DNA from: Verrucomicrobiota bacterium
GTDB lineage: Bacteria > Chlamydiota > Chlamydiia > Chlamydiales > JAEYWL01
Assembly (NCBI GenBank): GCA_023428915.1
Contig: JAEYWL010000046.1
Location: 1 to 64,000 of the forward strand
DNA length: 64,000 bases
Reading direction: 5' to 3'
Position 1 is the stretch's first letter. Each line of letters opens with the position of its first letter. Below the pieces are notes generated by a model. That model saw only the letters and a program-made list of their open reading frames with translations. It was not told the DNA's origin and ran no database searches. This document shows positions 9,201 to 17,998 of this stretch, piece by piece. A program made the position numbers and the translations under genes.

Positions 9201-11254
9201 AAGAAGTTGGGGACGAAGCATTGGCAGCAGCCTTCATGTTAGGGGATCAAGACTTTTTATTTACAATCACACAGCAATTAGGCAAGCAAAAAACGGCCGA
9301 ACAGTTACAGACCTTGTGCGACCAACTCCCAGTAATAGCTGCAAATTTTAAAGAAGCCATCGAATCTATTTCCTATCGCTTAGACGAGCGCCATATGGAT
9401 GCAGAAAAAGTTAAGTTAATTAGCGGAGTTGAGAAGGAAAAACTTGAACCCTTTGACTACAGGCAAATTCTTGAAAGGTTTTTGTCAATTAACTTTACCG
9501 ATTCCGCACAGCCTGGGTATCGCGATCCCCAGAAGTTAAAAAATGACGTTGGCGTTAATAGTTATGAATTAGTTTCCGTAGCGACTTTAAAGATCGGCTT
9601 AGACAAGCTGATTAATCGTTATATCCCTGAAAATACCCCTTACGTAGGCACACCGCCTGCTTTCATAGGTGACCCCCCAGAACCTAATCCTGAACTTGTT
9701 AAGTTCTACGACAATTTAAAAAAGCACTATCAAGAAATTTTATACTACATCGCAGAGCTTGAAAAACAACCGCCGGAAGACGCAAGGGAGTTGCGCGATC
9801 AGCTAGATAAAATATCCAGGAATTTTATCGATTTAGCCATTTCCTCGCTGCATTGCGGCAGCCGCTGGGTCTCTGAAGCTTTAGAATCCATTTCTGACTT
9901 AAAAGGGGTTCCAGTAAGCCTTGAGCTGATGTTGAACTGGCTGTTTGCCGGCATGCGCACCATGGTGGCAGAGCAAATCGCGGGCTATTATGGAGCCGAT
10001 TCCCATACCACCAATACTGTAATGGGCTTTTTAGGCGCTCGTATGGGTTTACCCAAAGCCGAAGATATCATCGAACATCTCAAGGATACTGACTTGAATG
10101 AAGATGAGGTCATTAACCGTTTTTATCATTTGTACACCCCAGCCAATATCCTTGCTTATTTAGTGGAGCATCTGGGAGATAAGCCCCGATTAAGGAATGC
10201 GGTTTTAGACTGGTTTCGCGATAATCCGGGAGAGTTTAAAAAAGAGCATTACGAAGCCATTAAGGACGATCTTAGGCACCCTAAATTGACTAACCCCCTG
10301 AAGCCTGAGTCAAGCGGCAGCTTGCAAACTAAGGACGATCTTGGGCAAGACCCTGAATTGACTGAACTCCTGAAGCCTGAGTCAAGCGGCAGCTTGCAAA
10401 CTGGGGAACTGAATGTTTTTCTCGAAAAAATCAAAGAATATCAGTTTTCAAAACATTTGGCAGAAAGGTTAAAAGAATTAGAGTCTATTAAGGCCAAAAC
10501 CCCCGATGAGTATCCCTTAGAGCTTGAAAGTATTGTCCGTCAAGAATTTCGCAACATTCTTATACTCATCAACGGTATTCTTACACCCATCAATTTGAAA
10601 CCTATCCTTCACCATTTATCACAAGAGCCTGCTTTACAGGCAGCTTTTGAGGATTTTTTTAAAAGCAGCCTTTCTGAATCTTTGGAAAATTATAATCGTG
10701 CTTTAGATGTATTGGAAACGACGATTCGAAAAATAGACCAAGCGAATAGGCTTGTGACTTACCTTAAAGGAAAAGGAGTGGCATTGGATAATGAGACAGC
10801 CATGCGTGCAATCGGCCATAAAAGTCCGCTGACTTTAATAGAAGGGATGATAGATAGGCTACGGGGTAATGAGTTTGCCAGCACTGTTTACACAAGCATA
10901 GGCACTCAACTGCTGGAAGCGATCCCTGACTATGTAGAAGAAAGCGAAGGGCTAAGTCAAATACTTGAAGAGGCAGTTACAGAAGAGCAAAAATTAGATC
11001 TAGTAGCAAAAGTATGGAAGCATATATTTAATCAGCAATATGCTGAAGAGCTAAAATCAATGTTAAAAGTTGCAAGGCAGGAGCCTGCGCTTATCGAATC
11101 CATTTTACAAGCGTTGCGGCTGCCCACTCAGGAAAACATTGAAGCCTGCAAAACGGTATTATTGCGGGAGCCTCTATTCCAATACCGTTTTGATAAAGAG
11201 CAGCTGATGCGCCTTCTTGTAGAACACCAGTTTTTACAACGCCGAGCCGCCTAA
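6236..11254 (+). CDS. Giant protein of unknown function, paralogue A (1672 residues)
   Basis: I do not recognise this family. The protein is rich in predicted helices and aligns from end to end with the product at 12871-17817, beginning with the shared FSSWSWVE-like start, AGRL.ILTK and SELER segments. A bilobed hydrophobic stretch lies at about residues 370-430. The best conserved part is C-terminal: LDERHM, NFTD, GYRDP.KLKNDVGVN, SSLHCGSRW (Cys1207), GMRT and DSHT (His1257), then WFRDNPGEF. The Cys/His block hints at an enzyme but matches nothing I can name. There is no classical signal peptide. Two in-frame micro-duplications are present (about 8990-9120 and 10262-10402). A GGTAGGA-like site precedes the ATG. 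A secreted host-directed role is plausible from size, duplication and context, but is inference. Confidence 0.85.
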   Translation: MGYAPSFSSWSWVETHTDQQVLDKLQAEPSFLIKLEEGTPTAKQAGRLILILTKMPASSDTVIQEQFNGQIKLLFNFLAGQNLVPKARNVDRAEEGKLKAIFRRMLPASELERGLKQAIQHNQPQLAYEILNCLERMDANLKGPHNEPLLEWALMQGVPELAALMLKKGHLPKKEVFDTLHLAVHADKTEFFGNDLFVTQLLESYNDPRQLILLALTMKEEGMQQRLLGKIDNWQEHLNDCNFFQKILKQGPGVAVKIIQGLKTIPEPNRANFITENLKGLTCLAALHVSALQALKELAPPDEFKEVIKNPETGVLFFARDTETLDCIASTISKSEFFKLLSSPLPSILRQNFESIHFHKENLFDQGSKVSLKAGLALFVSAMAGASYNSISDPKNEKWPVIMTTLAGLAGAATILSALSAMLISGILQSTEASKYKSKVALIHASALQVLLLSLRLDPKHSKLQSFVEYFLTHFSASELAKLMETLPFNPFLGSLDKEYPEFKFSEEDLIKNIKLLKKYYTNEEVADILSKNYSQYFKNTILDRKIILNIARELGAQFVESWFTKIFDQNFREIRNSINLKQTKILFNLMIKYLGMEKVLKFLEPYLRASPFEGYNLYLIDNFIFNLPAITLKELFKAESNTLLNGYLINQLIKEESTSFFDFLKNLPYEERVEFILEHNIFHLIAEQKSPAFAEALSASPSKLYSYFAELLKHPDKAVQKNSWRAVLSKEVKGKNVCALAPPSVLNFFAKKLSVIEICKLLEKGPYKYRIELLFLMSKNETIFNKNSGLDMPVFLRQKDKNGTIFHQLVESPNKGEYIFKTISKNLSTSEVRELLTKKNSDSLTAIDSMLSTHNRKILRNIKKHYPDVIKEYISVDNPQILPLLKNETDYQLVKSFDSRFAYLELFYENGMLRKTFKVKSEKIESWLVPSSEFDQLANIVKSEEIEKWLVPSFPKFAQWAKKQSFDDESTSLNYLAKAKIDPSEFVKEVGDEALAAAFMLGDQDFLFTITQQLGKQKTAEQLQTLCDQLPVIAANFKEAIESISYRLDERHMDAEKVKLISGVEKEKLEPFDYRQILERFLSINFTDSAQPGYRDPQKLKNDVGVNSYELVSVATLKIGLDKLINRYIPENTPYVGTPPAFIGDPPEPNPELVKFYDNLKKHYQEILYYIAELEKQPPEDARELRDQLDKISRNFIDLAISSLHCGSRWVSEALESISDLKGVPVSLELMLNWLFAGMRTMVAEQIAGYYGADSHTTNTVMGFLGARMGLPKAEDIIEHLKDTDLNEDEVINRFYHLYTPANILAYLVEHLGDKPRLRNAVLDWFRDNPGEFKKEHYEAIKDDLRHPKLTNPLKPESSGSLQTKDDLGQDPELTELLKPESSGSLQTGELNVFLEKIKEYQFSKHLAERLKELESIKAKTPDEYPLELESIVRQEFRNILILINGILTPINLKPILHHLSQEPALQAAFEDFFKSSLSESLENYNRALDVLETTIRKIDQANRLVTYLKGKGVALDNETAMRAIGHKSPLTLIEGMIDRLRGNEFASTVYTSIGTQLLEAIPDYVEESEGLSQILEEAVTEEQKLDLVAKVWKHIFNQQYAEELKSMLKVARQEPALIESILQALRLPTQENIEACKTVLLREPLFQYRFDKEQLMRLLVEHQFLQRRAA

Positions 11255-12516
11255 TCACAATTTGATGCCATGGCGCAAATAGGAATCCAAGGTGATAATT
11301 TCACCTTCAATTTTTAATTCTTTCATGGCATTTTGCAGCGCTCTTTCTTCACGTGCTAGTGTGTTGGGATCACCGATGTCCAAGGCTACTTGAAATAGTT
11401 TTTTATGACCTCGAGGGGTTTGTGCCAGGAAATCAATTTCATAACGCTCTGCTGTCAGGTAGTAATTGACTTTGCAACCCATGCGTCTTAAATCTAATAA
11501 ATCACATTTTCAAAAAGTCGGCCCAATTCATTTTCATAATCAAGCGTCAAAGCCCTGGCCATTCCTGGATCGACAGCGTAGAGTTTTTTTGGATTTGTTT
11601 GCATTTTGCGTATCGATTCATCGTATAGGGGCACAAAAAAAGCCAAAAATGCATCTTCAATATGCTCGGCATATTCGTAAAGAGTGTCCTTTCCAATTTG
11701 GAAGCCGCGGCTTTTTGCGTTGTTGTAAAACTTATGCACAGCAAAAGGTTTACCAACATTATGAATCATGGACAAGATCATGAATTTGATGAGGATCGGA
11801 TTTTTTATATTATGCCTTTCGATGATGTCTCTGTAAATTGCCACATCTATATATTCTTGCAATGTCCTTTGTTTCACATCGCGATCATATGAAAATATCT
11901 CAGGGAATCCTCCAAAGGCTAAATATTGGTAAAAAGCCTGCTTAAGCTTGTCTTCAGTTTGTTTGCTGTACAACGAGCGGTCGACTAAAACATTTCCTGC
12001 CTTTAGAAATTCAGCAAAGCTGTAGGGCCAAACTTCAATAGCAAGGGATCGGCCCCGTAAACTAGTTGAAATCTCCTTGCTCAGCATTTTAGCGGATGAT
12101 CCGGTCAAAAAAAACTCGGCTTGTTTGGTATCATGCAAACGTCGAATGACAAGCGGCCAATTGCTTACATTCTGGATTTCATCGAAAAAAAAATAGCACT
12201 TTCTCTCATGGTTTTCAGGATAACGGGTGTAGAAGGCATCAACTAATTTTGCTAATTTCTGTTCATCCAAGGGTAAAAGTCGGTCATCTTCAAAGTTGAT
12301 ATACAAAATAGCTGTTTTATCTACGCCTTCCTGGATGAGTTGTAAGATATGCTGATAGAGAAGGTAAGTTTTTCCCGTACGCCGCATGCCAATGGCGACT
12401 TTAATTTTATTTGGGGCTTGCGGAAATTGGACATCGCGGACAACAAGGTGCTTAAGCAGCTTTATCTTGCTGTGAAATTCACCAAGCAGGACTTCAAGCA
12501 AATTAAATTCATTCAT
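11255..12516 (-). pseudogene. Frameshifted DUF4143-type AAA+ ATPase
   Basis: Two frames together make one ATPase of about 420 residues. The upstream part (11494-12516, 340 residues) has Walker A GMRRTGKTYLLYQH, Walker B CYFFFDEIQN, the sensor LTGSSAKMLS and the YSFAEFL segment typical of AAA_14/DUF4143 proteins. It stops at ENVIY; one base earlier the next frame continues LDLRRMGCKVNYYL...EIDFLAQTPRG, the DUF4143 nuclease-like C-terminal part, ending at 11255. A one-base deletion in a T-rich run near 11500 explains the break. Such proteins are common, often lineage-variable, and their role is poorly known. It abuts the stop of the giant gene tail to tail. Either true decay or a sequencing error is possible. 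Confidence 0.82.
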
Positions 12517-12647
12517 TAGTCTTTCCTTAAGATAAGGATGTACATTGATAAAAGTTTCCTTCTCATAAGGAAATGTTAAGGGATTAATTTGCTTTAGGCA
12601 AGCATGAATTATCTAGTTAAACTCAAATATTTGCTTTATTTTCATAT

Positions 12648-12777
12648 TAGACATCATTCAAAACCCCATTTAGTCGCTAAAATTGCCCTTTTTTGCATCT
12701 TTTCCGCATAATTTTTCGAAAAAGCTGCTCAAAAAGGTATAATTTTAGCAACCAAAGCGAGTTTTGAAAGATGTCTA
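12648..12777. mobile_element. Complete MITE-like element, 130 bp
   Basis: The element begins TAGACATCATTCAAAAC and ends GTTTTGAAAGATGTCTA, imperfect terminal inverted repeats that both finish in TA, as expected of TA-targeting elements. Its left part is the reverse complement of 16-88. It carries no gene. It lies in the 354-base gap between the ATPase pseudogene start (12516) and the second giant gene (12871); the remainder of that gap is AT-rich leader sequence with no other feature I can support. Confidence 0.75.
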
Positions 12778-12870
12778 TTATTTTTAGTTTAATAAAATAT
12801 TAACATTATATTTACAGAATTTAATTAAACTTAACCTTTGTTGATAACTACAATTTGTTAAGGATAATTA

Positions 12871-15800
12871 ATGGAAGAAGCATCTTTATTTTCTTGGTCT
12901 TGGATTGAGAATAGCGCCGATGAGCAGATTTTCGATAAAATCAAAAGAGATCCGGCATCCATAGGACAATTAGAAATAAAGGGGGCCGATACTGAGCAAG
13001 CGGGACGTTTAATTAATATTCTTACGAAAATACCATCTCATACTGATGCAAAAATACAAGCGCAGTTTGATGAGCAAATAGGGAAGCTATTTGTTTCATT
13101 AGAGAAATGCGGTCTTGTTAAAAAACGCTGTTTTAGCAAGCATGAAGATTGGCCGTTAAGCTTTCTATTTCAAAAATGCCTTGCCCTTTCTGAACTAGAA
13201 CGGGATTTTAAACAAGCTGTGCAAAATGACCAACCGGAGCTCGCATGTCAGATTTTAAGCTGTTTAGATCGGCTGCCTAATTTAAAGGGCCCAAACAAAC
13301 AATCATTAATGGAATGGGCTCTTTTACGCGAAGCTCCCCAATTGGGAGCTCTTATTCTAGAAAAAGGAAAACTGCCTGAAGCTGAAGTGTATGCAGCCAT
13401 TCATCTAGCCCTGCATTTTGACAAAATAGAAGCTTTAGAGGACGGCCTTTTTCTTAAATCTTTATTCACCCACTATGCCAATCCCATCCAGCTCATGATT
13501 TTAGCGTTGCTAACTGATAGAGAGCTTCCTGATGCTATTTTAGATAAAATTGAAGAAGATCCAGAAAATACCGGCAAACAATTGATCGCGCTTTTAAAGT
13601 GCAGCCCAGGGATGCAAATTAAAGTATTGCAGAAACTAAAGAATTTGCCTGAATCAATTTTAGCTATTGTTTTAGATAAATATTTAATTGATCTGACCCA
13701 AATGGCAGTTCAGCATGCCCAGGCCTTTAAAGCCTTTAAACACTTGATGCCGCAAGAAAAATTGGCAGCGGTAATTAGGGATCCGGAAAATGCTATCCTA
13801 TATTTAGTAAGGGATGGCGAGACTTTGGAAGCAATAGTCGATGAACTCGATCGGGCTGACTTTATTAAACTTCTAGCTTCCCCCATGCCCCAAAAAATTC
13901 AAGCCGAAGTCAACCGCGAGTATTTTGGTTTTGAGCAGGTTTTGGCCCCTATTATTGATTGGGAAATAAGAGGAGCTGCTCATGGATTAGAGTGGATGCT
14001 AGGGGCTTGGTTTTTGAGGGCTGCAGGGAATGTAATTCTGCCCGCAGGTTTCAATGATATGTTCCAGTTAGGAATTGGGGTGCCTTATTATATCGCGGGT
14101 ACTGTTTTTGCTTTAAGTTGGCGAGCTTTAGCCCTTACTCTAATAGCTAGAGGGGGGGTGAATGCTTTAAGGAAAAATAAAAAGCGCATTTTAGAAACTA
14201 CACCTTTCGAACTTCTTTTTTTATCTCTTAAGCTTAATTCAAATGATGCAAAACCCGTCAGCTTTGCAGATCGCTTAATGAAAAAGCTTTCAGCAACCGA
14301 ATTCATGAGTTTAATGGATAACATGCCTATTAATCCATTCTTAGGCAGTTTTGAAAGAGATTTTCTGCAACTGGAACTTTCAAAAAAAGATTTTAGCGCA
14401 AATATACAACTCTTAAAAAAACATTATACTGATGAGGAGGTCGCTGCGATTCTGGCCAGAAAGCCGCAAGATCTTGTTAATTTATGCAATAATAAAGAAT
14501 ACATAGCTGTTATCAAAGAAAGTTTAGGTGTGAAAGCCTTTAATGCTATTTTTCTGCCTAAACTTTTTGATATCATTCTGAAGGAAAAACTAGAATTGAA
14601 GTTTACTCCAAAATTTCTTTATGATTTTTTCCTTGAACATTTAGGTGAAAGGAAGTTCAAGAATCTTGTGAAATCTTATTTCGAACTTGAGAATATAGAT
14701 ACTTCTTTTAAGTTCGGGTTGTTTGAAGAGCTCGCGGGGCTTTTCCCCGCATCTGTTGTAAAAAGATTCTTTACAGGTAAATCTAATCCAATAGTAAAAG
14801 AGTATCTGCAGCGGCCATCTACAAAGTTTTTCGGATTTGTTGCTGAACTTACTCCCGCAGAGCGGCTAGATTTTATTGTTAAATACGATGTCATGTTCCA
14901 TATTTTAGATAATGGCCCTAAATTACTATCCGCTCCCCCTTCACTTCTTTATGGATTTTTTGCCGGCTTTCTTCAGCCTGATGATTGGGGAACTGTCCTT
15001 GGGAAAGAAGTAGCCGGAAAAAATATATGCTCAGTAGCCTCTCCTTATATTTTAGAGGAATTTAAACTCAAACTTTCCCCTGAAGAAGTCGAAGAATTAC
15101 TGGCAAAACATTCTTATAAATATGCTTTAGAAACTCTTCTCGAAGGTATTCAGAATGGAACGGTAGAAAAACTGCCTCAAGAAAAAATCACTCGCTTGCT
15201 GGGGCAAGAGCATGAAGGCAAGACCCTCTTTTATGAACTTTTAGAGCTCTATTCGTTTAAAGAAGCAAAAGCTGCCCCTAAAGATAAAGAAAAAATAAAC
15301 AAGCTGCTTGCACCTGCAAATATAGAAAAACTATTTGGGTTGGCTGAAAAATATCTTTCAGTTGAAAAATTTAAGGAAATTGTTTTTAAAGAAAATTCTG
15401 AAGGGCACAATTTAATCGAACATGCCTTTAGCGTGGGTTATGGTAAATTTTTAAAAAAACTTAAGCTATATTATCCTGAAATTATAGAAGAAGTAATTTC
15501 TGTACATAACAAAAACCTCTTACCATTGCTAAAAGACTGGAATGCTTTCAAGCTTGCCGTAAAACTAAATCTCAGCTTTTGGCATCTCTTCCCTTTTTTC
15601 GATAAAGGTGCTTTGCGGCAAGAGTTTGCTTTTGAAGAAATAAAGTCTCTATCGAGTACCCTTGAGTCTCAGCCTCCGAAATTATCCATTCGCGATTACC
15701 CTACATACCTCTCTCTAAAACGCTTCTACCCCAGGTTTTTGCAGTGGATAAAACATAATTTTCCAAACCTGGAAAAAGCTGGCGGCAAAGAGATAGCAGC

Positions 15801-17817
15801 TAAAATTAAAGAAAACCTCGCGGCCTTTACAGAAAAAGCCGGGAAAGAGTCGTTAGCTGCCGGATTTATTTTAGCCGATGATGAGCTGTTGTTTAATTTA
15901 ACTCAAATCCTGGGACAAGCAAAGGCAGAGGAACAGCTTAACAATTTATGCCGGCAGCTGCCTATTGCAGCCCATCTTTTTAGAGAAAAATTGGAGCTTA
16001 TAGCGTTTAAATTAGACGAGCGTCATATGGCGTCTGAAAGAGTAAAACAAGTAAACAATGTGGATCCTGAATTACTTAAACCTTTTAATTATAAAGAGAT
16101 CTCTCAAAGATTTGCCCGCATAAATTTTACCGATCCAAAGCAGTTAGGCTATAGGGATCCCCGCAAACTAAAAAATGATGTGGGTGTTAACCAGTATGAA
16201 CCGGTAAGTGTAACTACCCTTAGGACTAGCTTAGATACACTTATTTATAAATATATACCAAACAATACACCTACAGCAGGGACGCCGTCAGCCTCCAGCC
16301 CTGAATTGCCCATATATTATGAGAATTTAAAAAAATCCTACCAAGAAATTCTCTATCACATTTCTGAACTTGAAAAGCTGCCGGCAGGCAATCCAAGAGA
16401 ACAGCAGGATGTTAAGGACCAAATTTCAAGAAATCTCATCGAATTGGCTGTTTCTAGTTTGCATTGCGGCAGCCGCTGGATCTCTCAAGCTAATGAATCG
16501 AATTCCGATCTGAAAGGGGAGCCGGAATCATTAGAGCTGATGTTAGACAAGTTATTTGTTGGCATGCGGACTTTATTGGCAGAAAAAATCGGAAGCGCTT
16601 TAGGGCCGGATTCCCATACTGTGAATTCCGTCATGAATCTTTTAAGCCCCAAAGTAGGCTTACCGGCCGGAAAGATTATCGAAACTTTCGGATTCCTTGC
16701 CAATATTTTCATTAATGAAGAAGAGGTGCTTAAACGTTTCTATAAGCTTTACACTCCAGGTGAAATGCTGGCTTATTTAAAAGAGCACATCGACCAAAAA
16801 CCGCGCTTAAAAGAAGTTGTATTGGAATGGTTTCGTGACAATCCCGGCGAATTTAGAAAAGAACATTACGATCAGCTTAAAGCAGATTTTAAAGATGATA
16901 AACGATTTAAAGAGCTGCTTCAAACAGTTCCTAATACCGAAATTAATATGGAAGAACTCAAAGAGTTTGCAGCGGCCATAAAAACGCATCAACCTAGCGA
17001 GAGTTTGCCAGAGAGGCTAGCGAAGCTTGAAAAAGTAAAACCTGATGAATACGCTTTAGAGCTTGTAGGTATTCTAAGACAAGAATTTAGAGGTGTTTTT
17101 AGTCCAGCTAGTTTGCGGCTTACCGCATCTATCCTGACAGAAGATAAAAATCTGCAAACAATCTTTCATGACTATTTAGCATGTCGTGCCAAGCCAAATA
17201 ATGAATTCTCAATGGCGATAAATAAACTTATCTGCATGCTTCAAAAGGTAGATCAAGCCAATAATTTAGTGGCATACATTAAAGAAAAGGGAGTGGCTTT
17301 AGATCAAGAAACAGTAAGACGCATGATCGACAAAGAAAGAGAAGCGGCTTTAGATCAAGAAACAGAAAAACGCATGATCGACCGTGCAACCCCGTTTACA
17401 TTGCTTGAAGGTGTCATTGATAAATGCCGGGGCAACGAGTTTGTTGATACTATCTATACAAGCCTAGGTGTTAAGTTAATAGAGGCCATGCCTGATTTAA
17501 TAGAGAATGAGGCATTTGCAGAGCAAATCACTCTAGCTATTACTCCAGAACAACAATTAGTTGTTTTACAAACAGTATGGCAGCTTATATTTAATGGGCG
17601 ATATACAGATGAGCTAAAATCCTTGTTAAAAGCCATAAAATATGAACCAGGGCTTTTAAAGCAAATCATGCAAGCTTTACGTCAACCAGATAATGAAAAT
17701 CTCGAATCTTGCAAAAAAGCCCTTTTAGAAGAGCCTTTAATGCGCTATCGATTTGATAACCAGCAGCTTATACGACTGCTCGTGCAGCAAGGATTCCTGC
17801 AAGCACGGACTGCATAG
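12871..17817 (+). CDS. Giant protein of unknown function, paralogue B (1648 residues)
   Basis: Paralogue of the 6236-11254 product, similar over the full length: FSWSWIE start, EQAGRLINILTK, ALSELERDFKQAVQN, NLKGPNKQSLMEWAL, then a hydrophobic region at about residues 371-428 in the same place as in paralogue A. The C-terminal block is strongly conserved: LDERHM, NFTDPKQLGYRDPRKL, SSLHCGSRW (Cys1199), GMRTLLAEKI, DSHT (His1249) and WFRDNPGEF. The middle third is much more divergent than either end. A 48-base in-frame duplication (about 17296-17382) repeats ALDQETxxRMID. The start codon follows TTAAGGATAATTA with an AAGGA ribosome-binding site. Function is unknown; the pattern of conserved ends and a fast-evolving middle resembles duplicated surface or effector proteins, which is inference. 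Confidence 0.85.
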   Translation: MEEASLFSWSWIENSADEQIFDKIKRDPASIGQLEIKGADTEQAGRLINILTKIPSHTDAKIQAQFDEQIGKLFVSLEKCGLVKKRCFSKHEDWPLSFLFQKCLALSELERDFKQAVQNDQPELACQILSCLDRLPNLKGPNKQSLMEWALLREAPQLGALILEKGKLPEAEVYAAIHLALHFDKIEALEDGLFLKSLFTHYANPIQLMILALLTDRELPDAILDKIEEDPENTGKQLIALLKCSPGMQIKVLQKLKNLPESILAIVLDKYLIDLTQMAVQHAQAFKAFKHLMPQEKLAAVIRDPENAILYLVRDGETLEAIVDELDRADFIKLLASPMPQKIQAEVNREYFGFEQVLAPIIDWEIRGAAHGLEWMLGAWFLRAAGNVILPAGFNDMFQLGIGVPYYIAGTVFALSWRALALTLIARGGVNALRKNKKRILETTPFELLFLSLKLNSNDAKPVSFADRLMKKLSATEFMSLMDNMPINPFLGSFERDFLQLELSKKDFSANIQLLKKHYTDEEVAAILARKPQDLVNLCNNKEYIAVIKESLGVKAFNAIFLPKLFDIILKEKLELKFTPKFLYDFFLEHLGERKFKNLVKSYFELENIDTSFKFGLFEELAGLFPASVVKRFFTGKSNPIVKEYLQRPSTKFFGFVAELTPAERLDFIVKYDVMFHILDNGPKLLSAPPSLLYGFFAGFLQPDDWGTVLGKEVAGKNICSVASPYILEEFKLKLSPEEVEELLAKHSYKYALETLLEGIQNGTVEKLPQEKITRLLGQEHEGKTLFYELLELYSFKEAKAAPKDKEKINKLLAPANIEKLFGLAEKYLSVEKFKEIVFKENSEGHNLIEHAFSVGYGKFLKKLKLYYPEIIEEVISVHNKNLLPLLKDWNAFKLAVKLNLSFWHLFPFFDKGALRQEFAFEEIKSLSSTLESQPPKLSIRDYPTYLSLKRFYPRFLQWIKHNFPNLEKAGGKEIAAKIKENLAAFTEKAGKESLAAGFILADDELLFNLTQILGQAKAEEQLNNLCRQLPIAAHLFREKLELIAFKLDERHMASERVKQVNNVDPELLKPFNYKEISQRFARINFTDPKQLGYRDPRKLKNDVGVNQYEPVSVTTLRTSLDTLIYKYIPNNTPTAGTPSASSPELPIYYENLKKSYQEILYHISELEKLPAGNPREQQDVKDQISRNLIELAVSSLHCGSRWISQANESNSDLKGEPESLELMLDKLFVGMRTLLAEKIGSALGPDSHTVNSVMNLLSPKVGLPAGKIIETFGFLANIFINEEEVLKRFYKLYTPGEMLAYLKEHIDQKPRLKEVVLEWFRDNPGEFRKEHYDQLKADFKDDKRFKELLQTVPNTEINMEELKEFAAAIKTHQPSESLPERLAKLEKVKPDEYALELVGILRQEFRGVFSPASLRLTASILTEDKNLQTIFHDYLACRAKPNNEFSMAINKLICMLQKVDQANNLVAYIKEKGVALDQETVRRMIDKEREAALDQETEKRMIDRATPFTLLEGVIDKCRGNEFVDTIYTSLGVKLIEAMPDLIENEAFAEQITLAITPEQQLVVLQTVWQLIFNGRYTDELKSLLKAIKYEPGLLKQIMQALRQPDNENLESCKKALLEEPLMRYRFDNQQLIRLLVQQGFLQARTA

Positions 17818-17873
17818 AATTTGAGAAAGGGCGTTGAAACGGATTTATCATTTGGCGAAATTCTTGGCAGTAA

Positions 17874-17950
17874 TAGACATCTTTCAAAACTCGCTTTGGT
17901 TGCAAAAAAGGGCAATTTTAGCGACTAAATGGGGTTTTGAAAGATGTCTA
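17874..17950. mobile_element. Short MITE-like element, 77 bp
   Basis: It begins TAGACATCTTTCAAAAC and ends GTTTTGAAAGATGTCTA: 17-bp perfect terminal inverted repeats. The left end has the CTCGCTTTGGTTGC subterminal sequence of the right end of the 12648 element, and the right end matches the copy at 1-88, so this looks like an internally deleted version of the same family. It sits just after giant paralogue B and before ptsN. Confidence 0.8.
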
Positions 17951-17998
17951 ATGGGTTCCAATTTTGGTGCTGCGTATTTTCGAGCAATATTCATATAT

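Noticed and set aside
9830..10020. Calling the giant proteins NEL-type E3 ubiquitin ligases
   Set aside because: The HCGSR segment resembles CxDR only loosely; the catalytic Asp is replaced by Ser in both copies and no leucine-rich repeats are present.
11255..11482. 75-residue frame as an independent gene
   Set aside because: Its sequence is the C-terminal part of the adjoining DUF4143 ATPase; a frameshift explains it better.
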